The notes under the pieces: model-generated
What the model saw: only the letters and a program-made list of their open reading frames with translations
Told to the model about the DNA's origin: nothing
Database searches by the model: none
Translations under genes and position numbers: made by a program
NCBI RefSeq assembly: GCF_016881065.1
Contig: NZ_WXYN01000012.1
Location: forward strand, 62,001 to 126,000
Direction of reading: 5' to 3'
Length of the DNA stretch: 64,000 nt
DNA from: Planococcus soli
Lineage (GTDB): Bacteria > Bacillota > Bacilli > Bacillales_A > Planococcaceae
Shown here: in pieces, positions 17,063 through 28,167 of the stretch
How positions within the stretch are numbered: position 1 is the first letter of the stretch
How the letters are laid out: every line of letters starts with the position of its first letter

Positions 17063-18130
17063 TTACTCAAAAAGGCGCGCGATTGCTTGTGCCACAGTCA
17101 ATCTTTCATCCAGCACCTGTTTTTCCAGAATTTTGACCAATTGCCGGCGCTCGGGATCATCAAAAAAGCGGCTGTGCAGCTCGTCAGTGATCATCGAACG
17201 GAACCAGTCCTGGGTCTGTTTCCGGCGGCGTTTGTTCCAATAGCCGCTGCTTTTCACCGTTGCTTCGAATTCCTGCACCATTTCCCAGACATCGGGAATC
17301 CCTGAATTTTCAAGGGACGAAGCGGCAAGCGGCCGGGTTGTCCAGCCTTCAGATGCCGGTTGCAGAAAATGCAGCATCTGCTTGTATTCCGCCACCGTCT
17401 TTTTCGCCAGCCGTGCATTGTCTCCGTCGGCTTTATGGACAACGATGGCATCTGCCAGCTCCAATATTCCTTTTTTCATACCTTGCAGTTCATCTCCGGC
17501 ACCTGTCAAAACCAGCAGCAGGAACATATCAACCATGCCCCGCACCAGCGTTTCGCTTTGGCCGACACCGACCGTCTCCACCAAGATTACATCGTATCCC
17601 GCCGCTTCACAAAGCAGCATCGTTTCGCGCGTCTTTTTATGGACACCTCCGAGTGTTCCAGCCGTTGGCGAAGGCCGGATAAAGGCATTCGGATTGCGTG
17701 CCAGCTGTTCCATGCGGGTTTTGTCGCCGAGAATGCTGCCGCCGGTCAGCGATGAACTCGGATCGATTGCCAGAACGGCAACCCGGTGCCCTAGTTCCGT
17801 CAGCATCTCGCCGAAGGTTTCAATAAAGGTGCTTTTGCCCGCTCCCGGTACCCCGGTAATGCCGATGCGGATACTGTTGCCGGTAAACGGCAGCAATTGG
17901 TTCAGCAATTGCTGGCCATTCTGTTTATGATCGGGATTTGAACTTTCAAGCAAGGTGATCGCTTTTCCCAAATACAGGCGCGATCCGCTCCGCACACCTT
18001 CTGCGACTGTCTGGATATCCAATGTCTCAGCTTCCGGTTTCTTGAACTTTTTCCGTGGCAAGGCCTTCATGCCATCATGGGTTTCGTGAACACCGTCCAT
18101 AACGCGCCTGGAATTTTTATCGCGGCTCAT
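17063..18130 (-). CDS. meaB: methylmalonyl-CoA mutase-associated GTPase MeaB
   Basis: A 355-residue G3E-family GTPase (old name ArgK) that guards the mutase by gating cofactor loading and ejecting damaged cobalamin. P-loop GVPGAGKSTFIE, the Mg-binding stretch AIDPSSSLTGGSILGDK, Walker B VILVETVGVGQSE, and the base-recognition motif VVHKADGDN are all present. The ATG overlaps the mutB stop by one base (TGATG), so it is coupled to the mutase. A C-terminal dimerization arm is present. Third gene of mutA-mutB-meaB. Confidence 0.95.
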   Translation of the reverse strand: MSRDKNSRRVMDGVHETHDGMKALPRKKFKKPEAETLDIQTVAEGVRSGSRLYLGKAITLLESSNPDHKQNGQQLLNQLLPFTGNSIRIGITGVPGAGKSTFIETFGEMLTELGHRVAVLAIDPSSSLTGGSILGDKTRMEQLARNPNAFIRPSPTAGTLGGVHKKTRETMLLCEAAGYDVILVETVGVGQSETLVRGMVDMFLLLVLTGAGDELQGMKKGILELADAIVVHKADGDNARLAKKTVAEYKQMLHFLQPASEGWTTRPLAASSLENSGIPDVWEMVQEFEATVKSSGYWNKRRRKQTQDWFRSMITDELHSRFFDDPERRQLVKILEKQVLDERLTVAQAIARLFE

Positions 18131-20277
18131 CAGTCTGCCACTTCCTCGTAACCAAGGCGCACATAGATCTCTTCAATGACTTTTTGTGCCGCTACCGGGA
18201 TGACAGTACCGGGACCAAAAATCGCACTGGCTCCATTGTTGCGCAGGAATTCATAATCCTGTGCCGGAATCACGCCGCCGACCACGATAAGAATATCCTC
18301 ACGGCCGATTTTCGCAAGTTCTGCCTTGAGGTCTGGCACCAATGTCATATGACCCGCTGCCAGTGAACTGACGCCGATTACATGGACATCATTTTCTGCT
18401 GCCTGCTGAGCCGTTTCTGCCGGTGTTTGGAACAACGGACCGATGTCGACATCAAAGCCCAAATCGGCAAATGCCGTAGCGATGACTTTCGCTCCGCGGT
18501 CATGCCCATCCTGTCCCATTTTCGCGATCAGGATACGCGGACGCCGTCCTTCATTTTCAATAAAGTCTTCCGTCATTTCCTTGACGATTTCCATTTCCTG
18601 CTGGTTTGAGAAGTTTGAGCTGTACACTCCACTCACTGAACGAATCACCGCCTTATGTCTTCCGGATGCCCTTTCGATCGCGTCAGAAATTTCACCAAGC
18701 GATGCCCGATGTCTTGCCGCTTCAATCGCACAGGCCAAAATATTGTCTTCGCCAGTTTTCGCCGCTTCTGCCAATGCTTCCAGAGCCGCTGTGACTTTTT
18801 CGCCGTCGCGTTCTGATTTCATGCGTTCCAGCCGCTCGATCTGTGTTTTTCGGACCATCGTATTATCAATATTCAGGATATCAATCGGATCTTCCTGATC
18901 AAGACGGTAGCGATTGACCCCTATGATCACTTCTTCATTGGAATCGATTTGAGCCTGTTTTTTCGCTGCGGCTTCCTCGATGCGCATTTTTGGCAGGCCG
19001 GTTTCAATGGCTTTTGCCATGCCTCCAAGTTCTTCCACTTCCTCAATCAAACCCCATGCTTTTTCCATCAATTCCTTGGTCAGTGATTCTACATAATACG
19101 AACCGCCCCATGGATCGATTACATTGGTCATCATTGTCTCTTCCTGCAGGAATAATTGCGTATTGCGTGCAATCCTCGCCGAAAAATCAGTCGGCAGGGC
19201 AATCGCTTCGTCGAGTGCGTTGGTATGCAGTGATTGGGTATGCCCCATAGCTGCCGCATTCGCTTCGATCAAAGTTCGGGTCACATTGTTAAATGGATCC
19301 TGTTCGGTCAAACTCCAGCCGGATGTTTGGGAATGGGTCCGCAGCGCCAGAGCTTTGTCATTTTTCGGATCGAAGCTTTTCATCATTTTCGCCCAAATTT
19401 CTCGTCCGGCACGCATTTTTGCCACTTCCATAAAGTAGTTCATGCCAATGCCCCAGAAAAAGGACAGGCGAGGGGCAAAATGATCGATATCAATGCCCGC
19501 GGCGAGTCCAGTCCGGACATATTCCAGCCCATCTGCCAGCGTATACGCCAATTCAAGATCCGCCGTTGCTCCAGCTTCCTGAATATGATAGCCCGAAATA
19601 GAAATCGAATTGAACTTCGGCATGTGAAGGGATGTGTATTTAAAGATATCTGCAATGATTTGCATGGACATCGCAGGTGGATAAATATACGTATTGCGGA
19701 CCATATATTCTTTTAAAATGTCATTTTGGATTGTTCCAGCCAGTTGGTCAGGTGAGACACCCTGTTCTTCTGCCGCTACGATAAAGAATGCCATGATCGG
19801 CACTACCGCTCCATTCATTGTCATGGATACGGACATTTGATCCAGCGGAATGCCGTCAAACAAGATCTTCATGTCTTCCACGCTGTCAATGGCAACGCCC
19901 GCTTTCCCTACATCTCCGACTACACGCTCGTGATCCGAATCGTAGCCGCGGTGTGTTGCCAGGTCAAAGGCGACGGACAAGCCTTTTTGTCCCATCGCCA
20001 AATTGCGGCGGTAGAAAGCATTGCTTTCTTCCGCAGTCGAGAATCCGGCATACTGGCGTACGGTCCAAGGACGCGAAACGTACATGGTCGGATAAGGCCC
20101 GCGGACATTGGGCGCAAATCCAGGCATGCTTTCTTCCAGAAATTCAATGTCCTGCTGTGTATAGACCGGTTTGATATCGATGCCTTCATTTGTGGTAAAG
20201 GCGCTTTTCTGCTGAACCTGATGGGAAGCAACAGACAATTGATCGAGCTTTACTTTGGAAAAATCAGGTTTGCCCAT
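18130..20277 (-). CDS. mutB: methylmalonyl-CoA mutase, large (catalytic) subunit
   Basis: Adenosylcobalamin-dependent rearrangement of (R)-methylmalonyl-CoA to succinyl-CoA. 715 residues. The N-terminal TIM barrel binds CoA ([25 protein letters not shown], written here as its landmark region near residue 70). A C-terminal B12-binding domain carries the base-off signature [11 protein letters not shown], whose histidine ligates cobalt, and the later GVSSLAAGH and VVGGVIP loops. The ATG at 20277 follows AAAGGAGG; a longer reading adds 71 unconserved residues. One base separates it from mutA. Confidence 0.96.
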   Translation of the reverse strand: MGKPDFSKVKLDQLSVASHQVQQKSAFTTNEGIDIKPVYTQQDIEFLEESMPGFAPNVRGPYPTMYVSRPWTVRQYAGFSTAEESNAFYRRNLAMGQKGLSVAFDLATHRGYDSDHERVVGDVGKAGVAIDSVEDMKILFDGIPLDQMSVSMTMNGAVVPIMAFFIVAAEEQGVSPDQLAGTIQNDILKEYMVRNTYIYPPAMSMQIIADIFKYTSLHMPKFNSISISGYHIQEAGATADLELAYTLADGLEYVRTGLAAGIDIDHFAPRLSFFWGIGMNYFMEVAKMRAGREIWAKMMKSFDPKNDKALALRTHSQTSGWSLTEQDPFNNVTRTLIEANAAAMGHTQSLHTNALDEAIALPTDFSARIARNTQLFLQEETMMTNVIDPWGGSYYVESLTKELMEKAWGLIEEVEELGGMAKAIETGLPKMRIEEAAAKKQAQIDSNEEVIIGVNRYRLDQEDPIDILNIDNTMVRKTQIERLERMKSERDGEKVTAALEALAEAAKTGEDNILACAIEAARHRASLGEISDAIERASGRHKAVIRSVSGVYSSNFSNQQEMEIVKEMTEDFIENEGRRPRILIAKMGQDGHDRGAKVIATAFADLGFDVDIGPLFQTPAETAQQAAENDVHVIGVSSLAAGHMTLVPDLKAELAKIGREDILIVVGGVIPAQDYEFLRNNGASAIFGPGTVIPVAAQKVIEEIYVRLGYEEVAD

Positions 20278-20278
20278 C

Positions 20279-21973
20279 CTATAGCGCCTCCTTTCCGAGT
20301 GCGAGAATTTTCTCCAGTTTTGCAGTGATATGCTTGCCGGAATACAGGGTGTCCTTGATGCCGTAATTGGCCCATTCATCCAGTTGATCTTTCGGGTACT
20401 TGCCTGCAAGATCGATGCTTGCCTGCGTATCCAACCCTTGAACCACGGCTGCAACTGCATCTTTTGAACCGCAAAGCACCGCATAATCAATGCTTTCGCT
20501 AGCTAAGAATTGGTTGATTTCTTCCGCTGTTGCCAGATATGGACTAAGCAGCGGTTCAATTCCGCCAACCGCCAAAAACCCAAAAACAAAATCTACCTGT
20601 GCTTTGCTGATCTTCAACGGTTCCACTAAAATGATGGCGGTTTTCAAACCCGTCACTCTGCTTTGCGCACGAAGATTTTCAAAAGGTGTCGCCAAGCGCT
20701 TTGCGGTCATATATTCCAAATGGCCATCGTCGATTTTTGCATCTTTTACCGGCTCCTGCGGATTGGCATAAATATTGGTACCAATCAGCGATTGTCTGCG
20801 CGTCGCCACATTTTTTTCGCGCTCGATCCATTTTGCCTGAATATCATCTGTCAGCCATCCTGATTTGATGACTTCGGAATAGCCTCCCGCCTCTTCGATC
20901 TCAAGGAAATAGCTCCATGCCGCGTCTACATATTCTTTTGTTAAAGTTTCTATAAAATAGGAGCCTGCTGCCGGATCGACCACATGCGACACATGCGCCT
21001 CTTCCTTGATGACCAGCTGAACGTTGCGGGCAATGCGCCGGCTCGACAGGTCTGGTTCAGTCAAAAAGTCATGCGGATGAACGGTGTGCGCATCAGTGCC
21101 CCCGAGAACTGCAGCAAATGTGGAATTTCCTGCACGCAGCAGGTTTACATATGGATCCAGCTTTGAATAGGAGCGGACGGATGTCTCTGTAAAGAGTGGA
21201 ATCGTTGGTGCTTCTTCTCCATAGGCAGAGCTGAAAGCGTGCCACAATACGCGGAATGCACGCAGCTTGGCGATTTCCTGGAAAAACTGGGTATCTACCG
21301 CAAAGCGGATCCAAGTGTTATCAGCGGTTTCCAAAAAGTCTTCATTTTCCATACGTTCTGACAGGATGCTCAGAGCGACTCCCAATTCATGGACCGCTGT
21401 TCCGCCTGCATGGTGAATAGGAATGGTATCGACCAGCTGGGTACGAACCTGTTTCGGTGCGCGGATCGCTTCTTCTGAAAAAATGACCCCCTGCACGTGG
21501 TCGAGCTGTTCGGGAGCTACAAAATCAAATACACGCAGGATATCGCGGTCTTCGCCAACCAATTTAAAGTAAAGCGGGTATTTGACAATCAGTTCTGCCA
21601 GTTCAGTTAATTGCGCATCTGTCCACTCAAATTTACGGAAGCCCGTATAGACTACGGTTTCATTCCCCCGGAGAAGGTCGTCTTGCATCAACGCTAAATA
21701 TTCCTGGGCGGAATCCGCCATCACTTCCTGCGAAACAAGCCAGCTTGGCTGATGCTTGCCATGCTGAATCGCGGCCACTTGCTCCGGAATATAGCTCTCC
21801 AATTGATCAAGCATACTTTTTGTATATAAAGGTTCAAGTTGTACATCTTCAATTGTAGGCGTTTTCAAAGTTTCTTCGAAGGGCTTGCCTTTAATCGCTT
21901 TTTCGGCTGCTTGCTGCCACTCACTGTATGTACGCGCTGGAAATTTTGTTTTTTTCATCGAATCGATTGTCAA
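20279..21973 (-). CDS. mutA: methylmalonyl-CoA mutase, small subunit
   Basis: A 564-residue partner of MutB. It has the barrel and a degenerate B12-like domain, with no DxHxxG signature in the C-terminal region, so it does not carry cobalamin. Conserved stretches include [22 protein letters not shown] (landmark around residue 290) and [15 protein letters not shown]. The start is TTG at 21973, seven bases after GAGGAGG; the first ATG five codons later has no binding site of its own. First gene of mutA-mutB-meaB, 97 bases downstream of bkdB and separated from it by a terminator, so it should have its own promoter. Confidence 0.94.
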   Translation of the reverse strand: MTIDSMKKTKFPARTYSEWQQAAEKAIKGKPFEETLKTPTIEDVQLEPLYTKSMLDQLESYIPEQVAAIQHGKHQPSWLVSQEVMADSAQEYLALMQDDLLRGNETVVYTGFRKFEWTDAQLTELAELIVKYPLYFKLVGEDRDILRVFDFVAPEQLDHVQGVIFSEEAIRAPKQVRTQLVDTIPIHHAGGTAVHELGVALSILSERMENEDFLETADNTWIRFAVDTQFFQEIAKLRAFRVLWHAFSSAYGEEAPTIPLFTETSVRSYSKLDPYVNLLRAGNSTFAAVLGGTDAHTVHPHDFLTEPDLSSRRIARNVQLVIKEEAHVSHVVDPAAGSYFIETLTKEYVDAAWSYFLEIEEAGGYSEVIKSGWLTDDIQAKWIEREKNVATRRQSLIGTNIYANPQEPVKDAKIDDGHLEYMTAKRLATPFENLRAQSRVTGLKTAIILVEPLKISKAQVDFVFGFLAVGGIEPLLSPYLATAEEINQFLASESIDYAVLCGSKDAVAAVVQGLDTQASIDLAGKYPKDQLDEWANYGIKDTLYSGKHITAKLEKILALGKEAL

Positions 21974-22030
21974 ACTATTCCCTCCTCAAAGGCTATCTGT
22001 CTTCATTTTACCCGACTGGACGCTGACATT

Positions 22031-22070
22031 AAAGAAAAAAAAGCTTGGAGTCCTGAGACTCCAGCTTTTC
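22031..22070 (-). terminator. terminator after bkdB
   Basis: A 13-pair stem (AAAAGCTGGAGTC with GACTCCAAGCTTTT, one bulge) right at the end of bkdB, followed by T residues on the minus strand. Confidence 0.8.
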
Positions 22071-23405
22071 TTAATAAACAGATGTATTTTCTTTTGACAT
22101 GTTTTCAAGTATTTCTTTTACTCGTGCCAGGAATTGTCCGCAAACAAGGCCATCAAGTACACGGTGATCGAGCGATAGGCAAAGATTGACCATGTCACGT
22201 GCAGCAATCATCCCGTTATCCATGATCACTGGACGTTTGACGATCGACTCTACTTGCATAATCGCTGCCTGTGGATGGTTGATGATGCCCATCGACTGGA
22301 CAGAGCCGAACGATCCGGTATTGTTGACCGTAAACGTTCCGCCTTGCATATCTGCAGATTTCAATTTGCCTGAACGGGCTTTAAGCGCCAGTTCATTTAC
22401 TTCTTTACCGATGCCTTTAACCGACTTTTCATCAGAATTTTTGATGACCGGTACAAACAAGGCGCTGTCTGAAGCAACGGCGATGGAAATGTTGATATCT
22501 TTTTTCTGGATGATCTTGTCTCCAGCCCACATCGAGTTCATCATCGGGAATTCTTTTAAAGCCTGTGAAACGGCTTTAACGAAGAAAGCAAAATACGTGA
22601 TATTGAAACCTTCTTTTTTCTTGAATTCGCCTTTGATGGAATCACGGTATTGAACAAGGTTGGTAACGTCCACTTCGATCATCATCCATGCATGCGGTGC
22701 TTCGTGTTTGCTCTTCAGCATATTCGCCGCAATCGCTTTCCGGACACCCGTGATTGGAATTTCAATATCTCCAGGTGCACTTTGGATCGGTGCTGCAGGA
22801 GCTTTCGGAGCTTCTTGTGCAGGTGCTGCTTGCGGTGCCGGCTGTTCCTGCTGTGGAGCGGGAGCAGCTTTGGCATCTCCTGCTTTCGGAATATTGCCGC
22901 TGTCAATCAGCTTCATCAAATCTTTGCGGGTGATGCGCCCTTCATTTCCTGAGCCTTCAACTTGAGCCAGGTCGATGTCGTTATCCTGAGCCAAGCGGAG
23001 TACCGCAGGCGAATAGCGCCCTTTCGATCCGGACGGCTTAACAGGCTGGGATGATCCTTCCGTCCCTTCCAGTTTGCTGGTCGGCTTAGATCCTGCTGCC
23101 GGCATTTCTGCCGCTTTGTCTCCGCTGACAGGTTTTGCTTCTTCTACCGGTGCAGCGTCGCCGCCTTCTGTTTCGATCGTGCAGACAATTTCTCCGACCG
23201 CCAAAGTTTCACCTTCAGAAGCAATCAATTCTTTAACTGTTCCTGTGAACGATGAAGGGACTTCCGCAGTCACTTTGTCTGTATTGACTTCTGCCAGCGG
23301 ATCGTATTTATTTACATGATCGCCTGGCTGGACGAGCCATTTTTCAATGGTTCCTTCGGTAACACTTTCACCCAGCTGAGGCATTTTAATGTTTTCTATA
23401 GCCAA
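22071..23405 (-). CDS. bkdB: branched-chain 2-oxoacid dehydrogenase E2 (dihydrolipoyl acyltransferase)
   Basis: Core of the branched-chain keto-acid dehydrogenase. 444 residues: lipoyl domain at about 3-77 with lipoyl-lysine Lys44 in EVNTDKVTAEV; an Ala/Pro linker; the E1/E3-binding domain at about 130-168 (YSPAVLRLAQDNDIDL, GRITRKDLMKLI); a second Ala/Pro-rich linker at 175-210; and the catalytic domain with DHRVLDG near the C-terminus. It passes acyl groups from E1 to CoA. Last gene of the bkd operon, ended by a terminator. A fragment of the dispersed repeat lies between it and bkdAB. Confidence 0.96.
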   Translation of the reverse strand: MAIENIKMPQLGESVTEGTIEKWLVQPGDHVNKYDPLAEVNTDKVTAEVPSSFTGTVKELIASEGETLAVGEIVCTIETEGGDAAPVEEAKPVSGDKAAEMPAAGSKPTSKLEGTEGSSQPVKPSGSKGRYSPAVLRLAQDNDIDLAQVEGSGNEGRITRKDLMKLIDSGNIPKAGDAKAAPAPQQEQPAPQAAPAQEAPKAPAAPIQSAPGDIEIPITGVRKAIAANMLKSKHEAPHAWMMIEVDVTNLVQYRDSIKGEFKKKEGFNITYFAFFVKAVSQALKEFPMMNSMWAGDKIIQKKDINISIAVASDSALFVPVIKNSDEKSVKGIGKEVNELALKARSGKLKSADMQGGTFTVNNTGSFGSVQSMGIINHPQAAIMQVESIVKRPVIMDNGMIAARDMVNLCLSLDHRVLDGLVCGQFLARVKEILENMSKENTSVY

Positions 23406-23454
23406 GGGAGTTCCTCCTTTACTTGATGGTGTCGCGTTGATTTATGGGAGCATC

Positions 23455-23495
23455 TTGTGCCCGACAGAGCTGAACAGGCGCTTACGCTTTTCCTT
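23455..23495 (+). repeat. partial copy of the dispersed intergenic repeat
   Basis: One end motif of the 15243-15535 family, CTTGTGCCCGACAGAGCTGA followed by a GCGCTT...GCTTTTC tail, in the same orientation. It stops right beside the bkdAB stop codon and breaks the otherwise tight bkdAB-bkdB junction. Confidence 0.65.
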
Positions 23496-23496
23496 T

Positions 23497-24480
23497 TTAA
23501 AACTCTGCTAACTCTCTCATTGCTTTTTCTACTTTGTCCGGGTTGATCATGAAGAATTTCTCCATGGTCGGTGCGTAGGCCATTGCCGGGATATCGGGCC
23601 CAGCGAGACGTTTGATCGGGGCATCCAAGTCGAACAGGCAGTTTTCAGCGATAATTGCTGCCACTTCTCCGATGATGCTTCCTTCTTTATTGTCTTCAGT
23701 GACCAGCAGCACTTTGCCGGTTTTCTTAGCGGCTTCAATGATGCCTTCTTTGTCCAATGGATAAATTGTGCGCAAATCAAGGATGTGGGCAGAGATTCCA
23801 TCTTCCGCTAAGCGTTCTGCAGCCTGCAGCGCAAAGTGCACAGCCAAGCCGTATGTGATGACAGTGATGTCTTCGCCTTCACGCTTAACGTCCGCTTTGC
23901 CGATTTCAACCGTGTAATCTTCTTCTGGCACTTCGCCTTTGATCAATCGGTAAGCGCGTTTGTGTTCAAAGAACATTACCGGATCTTCATCGCGGATTGC
24001 AGCCTTCAAAAGCCCTTTTGCATCGTATGGCGTTGACGGAATGACAATTTTCAAGCCAGGCTGGTTTGCGAAAATCGCTTCCACAGACTGCGAGTGATAA
24101 AGAGCGCCATGGACGCCGCCGCCAAAAGGTGCACGGAAAACGATCGGACATGACCAATCGTTATTCGAACGGTATCGGATGCGGGATGCTTCTGAAATAA
24201 TCTGGTTGACAGCCGGCATGATAAAGTCTGCAAACTGCATTTCTGCAATCGGGCGCAATCCGTACATCGCTGCACCAATCCCGACTCCGGCAATTGCTGA
24301 TTCCGCAAGAGGCGTGTCCAATACGCGATCTTCACCAAACTGATCGTAAAGACCTTGCGTCGCTTTAAAAACGCCGCCTTTTTTGCCGACATCTTCTCCG
24401 AGAACAAAGACGTTTTCGTCGCGTTCCATTTCTTCTTTCATGGCAAGCGTGATGGCATCAATATAAGACATAATGGCCAT
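23497..24480 (-). CDS. bkdAB: branched-chain 2-oxoacid dehydrogenase E1 beta
   Basis: 327 residues, the same length as BkdAB of B. subtilis and near-identical across long stretches (VFVLGEDVGKKGGVFKAT, MQFADFIMPAVNQIISEA, LDAPIKRLAGPDIPAMAY). With E1 alpha it decarboxylates the keto acids of Val, Ile and Leu using thiamine diphosphate and loads the acyl group on E2. It starts by overlapping the bkdAA stop (TAATG) with the binding site AAGGAGGAG inside bkdAA. Confidence 0.97.
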   Translation of the reverse strand: MAIMSYIDAITLAMKEEMERDENVFVLGEDVGKKGGVFKATQGLYDQFGEDRVLDTPLAESAIAGVGIGAAMYGLRPIAEMQFADFIMPAVNQIISEASRIRYRSNNDWSCPIVFRAPFGGGVHGALYHSQSVEAIFANQPGLKIVIPSTPYDAKGLLKAAIRDEDPVMFFEHKRAYRLIKGEVPEEDYTVEIGKADVKREGEDITVITYGLAVHFALQAAERLAEDGISAHILDLRTIYPLDKEGIIEAAKKTGKVLLVTEDNKEGSIIGEVAAIIAENCLFDLDAPIKRLAGPDIPAMAYAPTMEKFFMINPDKVEKAMRELAEF

Positions 24481-25484
24481 TATTCGTCTCCTCCTTCTTC
24501 GGCATAGACATATTTCATTGCATGTTCCGGTTCTGCATATGGTGCATTTTCCGCATAATCAGTCGCTTCGTTGACGATGACCATGATGCGGTCGTTAATG
24601 TCTTTTTCAAGTTCGTCGTCCAAGATTCCATTTTCTTTCAAGTATGCACCGAAAGTCAGGATCGGATCCGTCGATTTTTGCGCAGCCAGTTCGTCCGCTG
24701 AGCGGTATTGGCGATGGTCATCATCTGAAGAGTGGGCGGTCATCCGTTCAGAAACGGTTTCAACCAAACTCGGTCCTTCACCGCGGCGTGCACGGTCAGC
24801 TGCTTGTTTGACATGCTTATAGACTTCAATCGGATCGTTGCCATCAATCGTCACACCCGGCATGCCATAGCCGATTGCACGGTCTGAAACGTTTTTGCTG
24901 GCTAATTGGCGTTCAACTGGCACTGAGATTGCATACTTATTATTTTCAACCATGATGACGACCGGCAATTTATGGACGCCGGCAAAGTTCATGCCTTCGT
25001 GGAAATCGCCTTGGTTGGAAGAACCTTCACCAAGAGTTGTAAACGTAATAAAATCTTTTTTCTTCATTTTCCCTGCCAGCGCAACACCGACTGCGTGAGG
25101 CAGCTGTGTCGTAACGGGCGAAGATCCAGTCAAGATGCGGTTGCTTTTCTGTCCAAAATGGCCAGGCATCTGGCGGCCGCCCGAGTTCGGGTCTTCCGCT
25201 TTGGCAAAAGCCGACAGCATCAAATCTTTTGGCGTCATGCCAAAGTGAAGCACGACTCCGATATCACGGTAGTAAGGTGCTATATAATCCTGCGTGTTAT
25301 CAAGAGCAAACGCAGCACCAACTTGTGCCGCTTCTTGCCCTTGGCATGAAATTACGAAAGGAATTTTCCCTGCGCGGTTTAATAGCCACATGCGTTCATC
25401 TACACGGCGGGCCATCAACATTGTTTCGTACATTTTTAGTAAGTCATCATTAGTCAATCCGATTTCTTCGTGTTTAGAAGCCAT
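24480..25484 (-). CDS. bkdAA: branched-chain 2-oxoacid dehydrogenase E1 alpha
   Basis: 334 residues with the thiamine diphosphate motif starting GEGSSNQGDFHEGMNF and ending VENNKYAI (the GDG...NN motif, with GEG here). Also present are the substrate-side GQEAAQVGAAFAL and the phosphorylation-loop-like region around MTAHSSDDDHRQYR. It forms the alpha2beta2 E1 with BkdAB. 15 bases separate it from lpdV, and an AGGAGG site precedes the ATG. Confidence 0.97.
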   Translation of the reverse strand: MASKHEEIGLTNDDLLKMYETMLMARRVDERMWLLNRAGKIPFVISCQGQEAAQVGAAFALDNTQDYIAPYYRDIGVVLHFGMTPKDLMLSAFAKAEDPNSGGRQMPGHFGQKSNRILTGSSPVTTQLPHAVGVALAGKMKKKDFITFTTLGEGSSNQGDFHEGMNFAGVHKLPVVIMVENNKYAISVPVERQLASKNVSDRAIGYGMPGVTIDGNDPIEVYKHVKQAADRARRGEGPSLVETVSERMTAHSSDDDHRQYRSADELAAQKSTDPILTFGAYLKENGILDDELEKDINDRIMVIVNEATDYAENAPYAEPEHAMKYVYAEEGGDE

Positions 25485-25499
25485 TATTTGTTTCCTCCT

Positions 25500-26927
25500 T
25501 TAACTATGAATTGCTTTGCCGTCAACTGCTAAAGCCGCTTCGCCCATAACTTCTGAAAGTGTCGGGTGCGGATGGATCGTTTCGGCAATTTCCCAAGGCG
25601 TTGCGTCCAATACCATTGCCAGGCCAGCTTCCGAAATCATATCCGTCACATGCGGACCAATCATATGGACGCCAAGAATATCGTTGGTTTTTTTGTCTGC
25701 AATAATTTTGACAAACCCATCAGATTCGCCGTATACCAGTGCTTTTCCAATGGCTTTAAAAGTGAACTTGCCGACTTTGACGTCGTGTCCTTTTTCTTTT
25801 GCCTGATCTTCTGTAATGCCGACGCTTGCCGCTTCCGGATTAGAATAAATGCAGCGCGATACTAAATCATAATTGATGGCGTGCGGGTTGTTGCCCTTGA
25901 TGTGTTCGATAGCCGTAATGCCTTCGTGTGAAGCAACATGCGCCAATTGCAGGCCGCCAATTACATCTCCGATTGCATAAATATGGGACTCTTTTGTCTG
26001 GAAGGATTTTTTCACTTGCACAAAGCCTTTTTCCACTATGATATCCGTGTTTTCGATGCCGATGTTTTCAACATTCGCTTGGCGTCCGACAGAAACCAGC
26101 ATTTTTTCTGCAGAAAAACTTTCGTTTTTGCCATTGATTTCCGCTTGGATTGTGACACCATTCTCGCCTGTTTCCAGCGTATCTGCCATTACTTTCGCGC
26201 CAGTGGCAAAAGTGATGCCTTTTTTCTTCAGCAGCTTCAGCATTTCTTTCGAGATGTCTTTGTCTTCTGTCGGAATGATGCGGTCTGCATATTCGATGAC
26301 TGTCACATCAACACCAAAATCATTGAGCATGGATGCCCATTCGATTCCGATGACGCCGCCGCCGACAATTAGGATCGATTGGGGCAGGCTTTCCATTTTC
26401 AATGCCTCATCTGAAGTCATGACAAATTCTCCATCAATAGTCAGACCAGGCAAAGTGCGTGGGCGTGACCCAGTAGCGATGATGACATTGTTCGGAATCA
26501 GCATTTCGTTTTCTTCACCGTTTTTCATCTCGACCGAAATGGTACCGGCGTTTGGAGAGAAAATCGATGGGCCAAGAATTCTGCCGATGCCTTCATATAC
26601 ATCAATTTTGCCTTTTTTCATCAGTCCTTGAACACCAGCGTGCAATTGATCGACGATTCCTTGTTTGCGCTGTTGGACACGCGCAAAATCCAAGGAAACT
26701 TCACCAGTTTGAACACCAAAGTCTGCCGCGTGATTTTTTGTAGTTGAATAAACTTCCGCACTGCGGAGCAATGCTTTGCTTGGAATGCAGCCTCTATGCA
26801 AGCAAGTACCGCCCAATTCGCCTTTTTCGACGATTGCCGTTTTCAAGCCAAGTTGTGCAGAGCGGATCGCCGCTACATAACCGCCTGTTCCGCCGCCTAA
26901 AATGACGACATCATAATTTTGAGCCAT
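25500..26927 (-). CDS. lpdV: dihydrolipoyl dehydrogenase (E3) of the bkd complex
   Basis: 475-residue FAD enzyme that re-oxidizes the lipoyl arm of BkdB. Seen are the FAD-binding loop VVILGGGTGGYVAAIRSA, the redox disulfide GGTCLHRGCIPSKALL, the NAD-binding GGGVIGIEWA, and the C-terminal catalytic HPHPTLSEVMGEAA with the active-site histidine and glutamate. The ATG at 26927 has GGAGG upstream; a longer frame adds 19 residues without support. The protein could also serve the glycine cleavage system encoded at 53.7-57.6 kb, as no other E3 is in the window. Confidence 0.96.
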   Translation of the reverse strand: MAQNYDVVILGGGTGGYVAAIRSAQLGLKTAIVEKGELGGTCLHRGCIPSKALLRSAEVYSTTKNHAADFGVQTGEVSLDFARVQQRKQGIVDQLHAGVQGLMKKGKIDVYEGIGRILGPSIFSPNAGTISVEMKNGEENEMLIPNNVIIATGSRPRTLPGLTIDGEFVMTSDEALKMESLPQSILIVGGGVIGIEWASMLNDFGVDVTVIEYADRIIPTEDKDISKEMLKLLKKKGITFATGAKVMADTLETGENGVTIQAEINGKNESFSAEKMLVSVGRQANVENIGIENTDIIVEKGFVQVKKSFQTKESHIYAIGDVIGGLQLAHVASHEGITAIEHIKGNNPHAINYDLVSRCIYSNPEAASVGITEDQAKEKGHDVKVGKFTFKAIGKALVYGESDGFVKIIADKKTNDILGVHMIGPHVTDMISEAGLAMVLDATPWEIAETIHPHPTLSEVMGEAALAVDGKAIHS

Positions 26928-26996
26928 GGATTTGTCCTCCTTTTTCTGCTTCAACAAAACGGGGGATTCCCCATCCTCTGCCAATTGAAGTTTTTC

Positions 26997-28085
26997 TTAC
27001 ACACTAAATGTATAGGTTTTTGCTTGTTCTTCCCCGTTCAATACCCGCGCGGCACCTTCAGCCAATGCCTGAAGTTCGTTTTCACCCGGCTGGATCTCCA
27101 CATCGGCAATCCAGCTGACGCGTTCGGTTATCGCTTCCACAAATCCTTTGCCATGGGCAAGCCCACCGGTCAGGATGATGGCATCTACTCTTCCTTTTAA
27201 GACAGCGCTGGCAGCACCGATTTCGCGGGCAACTTGGTAAGCCATAGCCTGATAAATCAATTCTGCCCGTTTATCGCCTTTTGAAATGCGCCGCTCCACT
27301 TTCACCACATCATTCGTTTCCAAGTAAGCAAACAAACCGCCTTGCCTGACCAATTTTTTCATGATGTCATGCCGGCTGTATTGACCGGAAAAGCATAATT
27401 CCACCAAATCCCCTGCCGGTACGGTTCCGGCTCGTTCGGGACTGAACGGCCCATCGCCGTGCAAACCGTTATTGACATCAATGACCCGGCCCGCTTGGTG
27501 GACTCCAATTGTGATGCCGCTGCCCATATGAGCAACAATTAAACTAACATCCTCATAGGCACGCCCTATTTTTTTGGCGTAGCGCCTGGCGACTGCCTTT
27601 TGATTAAGGGCATGGAAAATGGACTTTCGTTCGATCAAAGAAAACCCGGATATCCGAGCAATCGGCGCCATTTCATCGACGACTACCGGATCGACGATAA
27701 ACGAAGGAATATTCAAGCCATCTGCAATTTCAAATGCGATAATGCCGCCTAAGTTGGATGCGTGCTGCCCTGAATACCCTTTTCGCAGATCCTTCATCAT
27801 TTCGTCATTGACTGCATAGGTTCCGCCTTCAATTGGCCGAAGCAATCCGCCTCTTCCACACACTGCAGCCAGTTTGGAAACATTCATGCCTTCTTCGTCC
27901 AAAGCTTCCAGAATGCTGTTCCTTCTGAAAATATGTTGATCGGCAATGCTCGAATATTCGCCTAAATCTTCTATAGAGTGGTGTATGGTCTTTTCCATGA
28001 TCAGGATATCGTTGTCAAAAACGCCGATTTTAGTCGAGGTGGAAGCAGGGTTGATGACTAGAATACGATTGGGCTGTTTTTGCAC
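26997..28085 (-). CDS. buk: butyrate kinase (branched-chain fatty acid kinase)
   Basis: 362-residue ASKHA-fold kinase: phosphate-binding start [18 protein letters not shown], the adenosine-binding [13 protein letters not shown] and the late [11 protein letters not shown]. With Ptb it converts acyl-CoA to acyl-phosphate to free acid plus ATP, or the reverse, giving branched acids as membrane-lipid primers. GTG start at 28085 behind GGGGG. It follows bcd after a 126-base gap that contains a strong terminator, unlike the tight spacing elsewhere in the operon. Confidence 0.95.
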   Translation of the reverse strand: MQKQPNRILVINPASTSTKIGVFDNDILIMEKTIHHSIEDLGEYSSIADQHIFRRNSILEALDEEGMNVSKLAAVCGRGGLLRPIEGGTYAVNDEMMKDLRKGYSGQHASNLGGIIAFEIADGLNIPSFIVDPVVVDEMAPIARISGFSLIERKSIFHALNQKAVARRYAKKIGRAYEDVSLIVAHMGSGITIGVHQAGRVIDVNNGLHGDGPFSPERAGTVPAGDLVELCFSGQYSRHDIMKKLVRQGGLFAYLETNDVVKVERRISKGDKRAELIYQAMAYQVAREIGAASAVLKGRVDAIILTGGLAHGKGFVEAITERVSWIADVEIQPGENELQALAEGAARVLNGEEQAKTYTFSV

Positions 28086-28167
28086 ATCGATCCCCCGTTT
28101 CTTAATTTGATTGTGAAAAGCATTAATTTTGCTTGTTAAAAAATCAGCATAACGATATTATTTCAGA

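Noticed and set aside
18443-19716. Long plus-strand frames opposite mutB and similar frames opposite other genes
   Set aside because: They lie wholly inside well-recognised genes, lack binding sites and have no recognisable domains: shadows of the coding strand.
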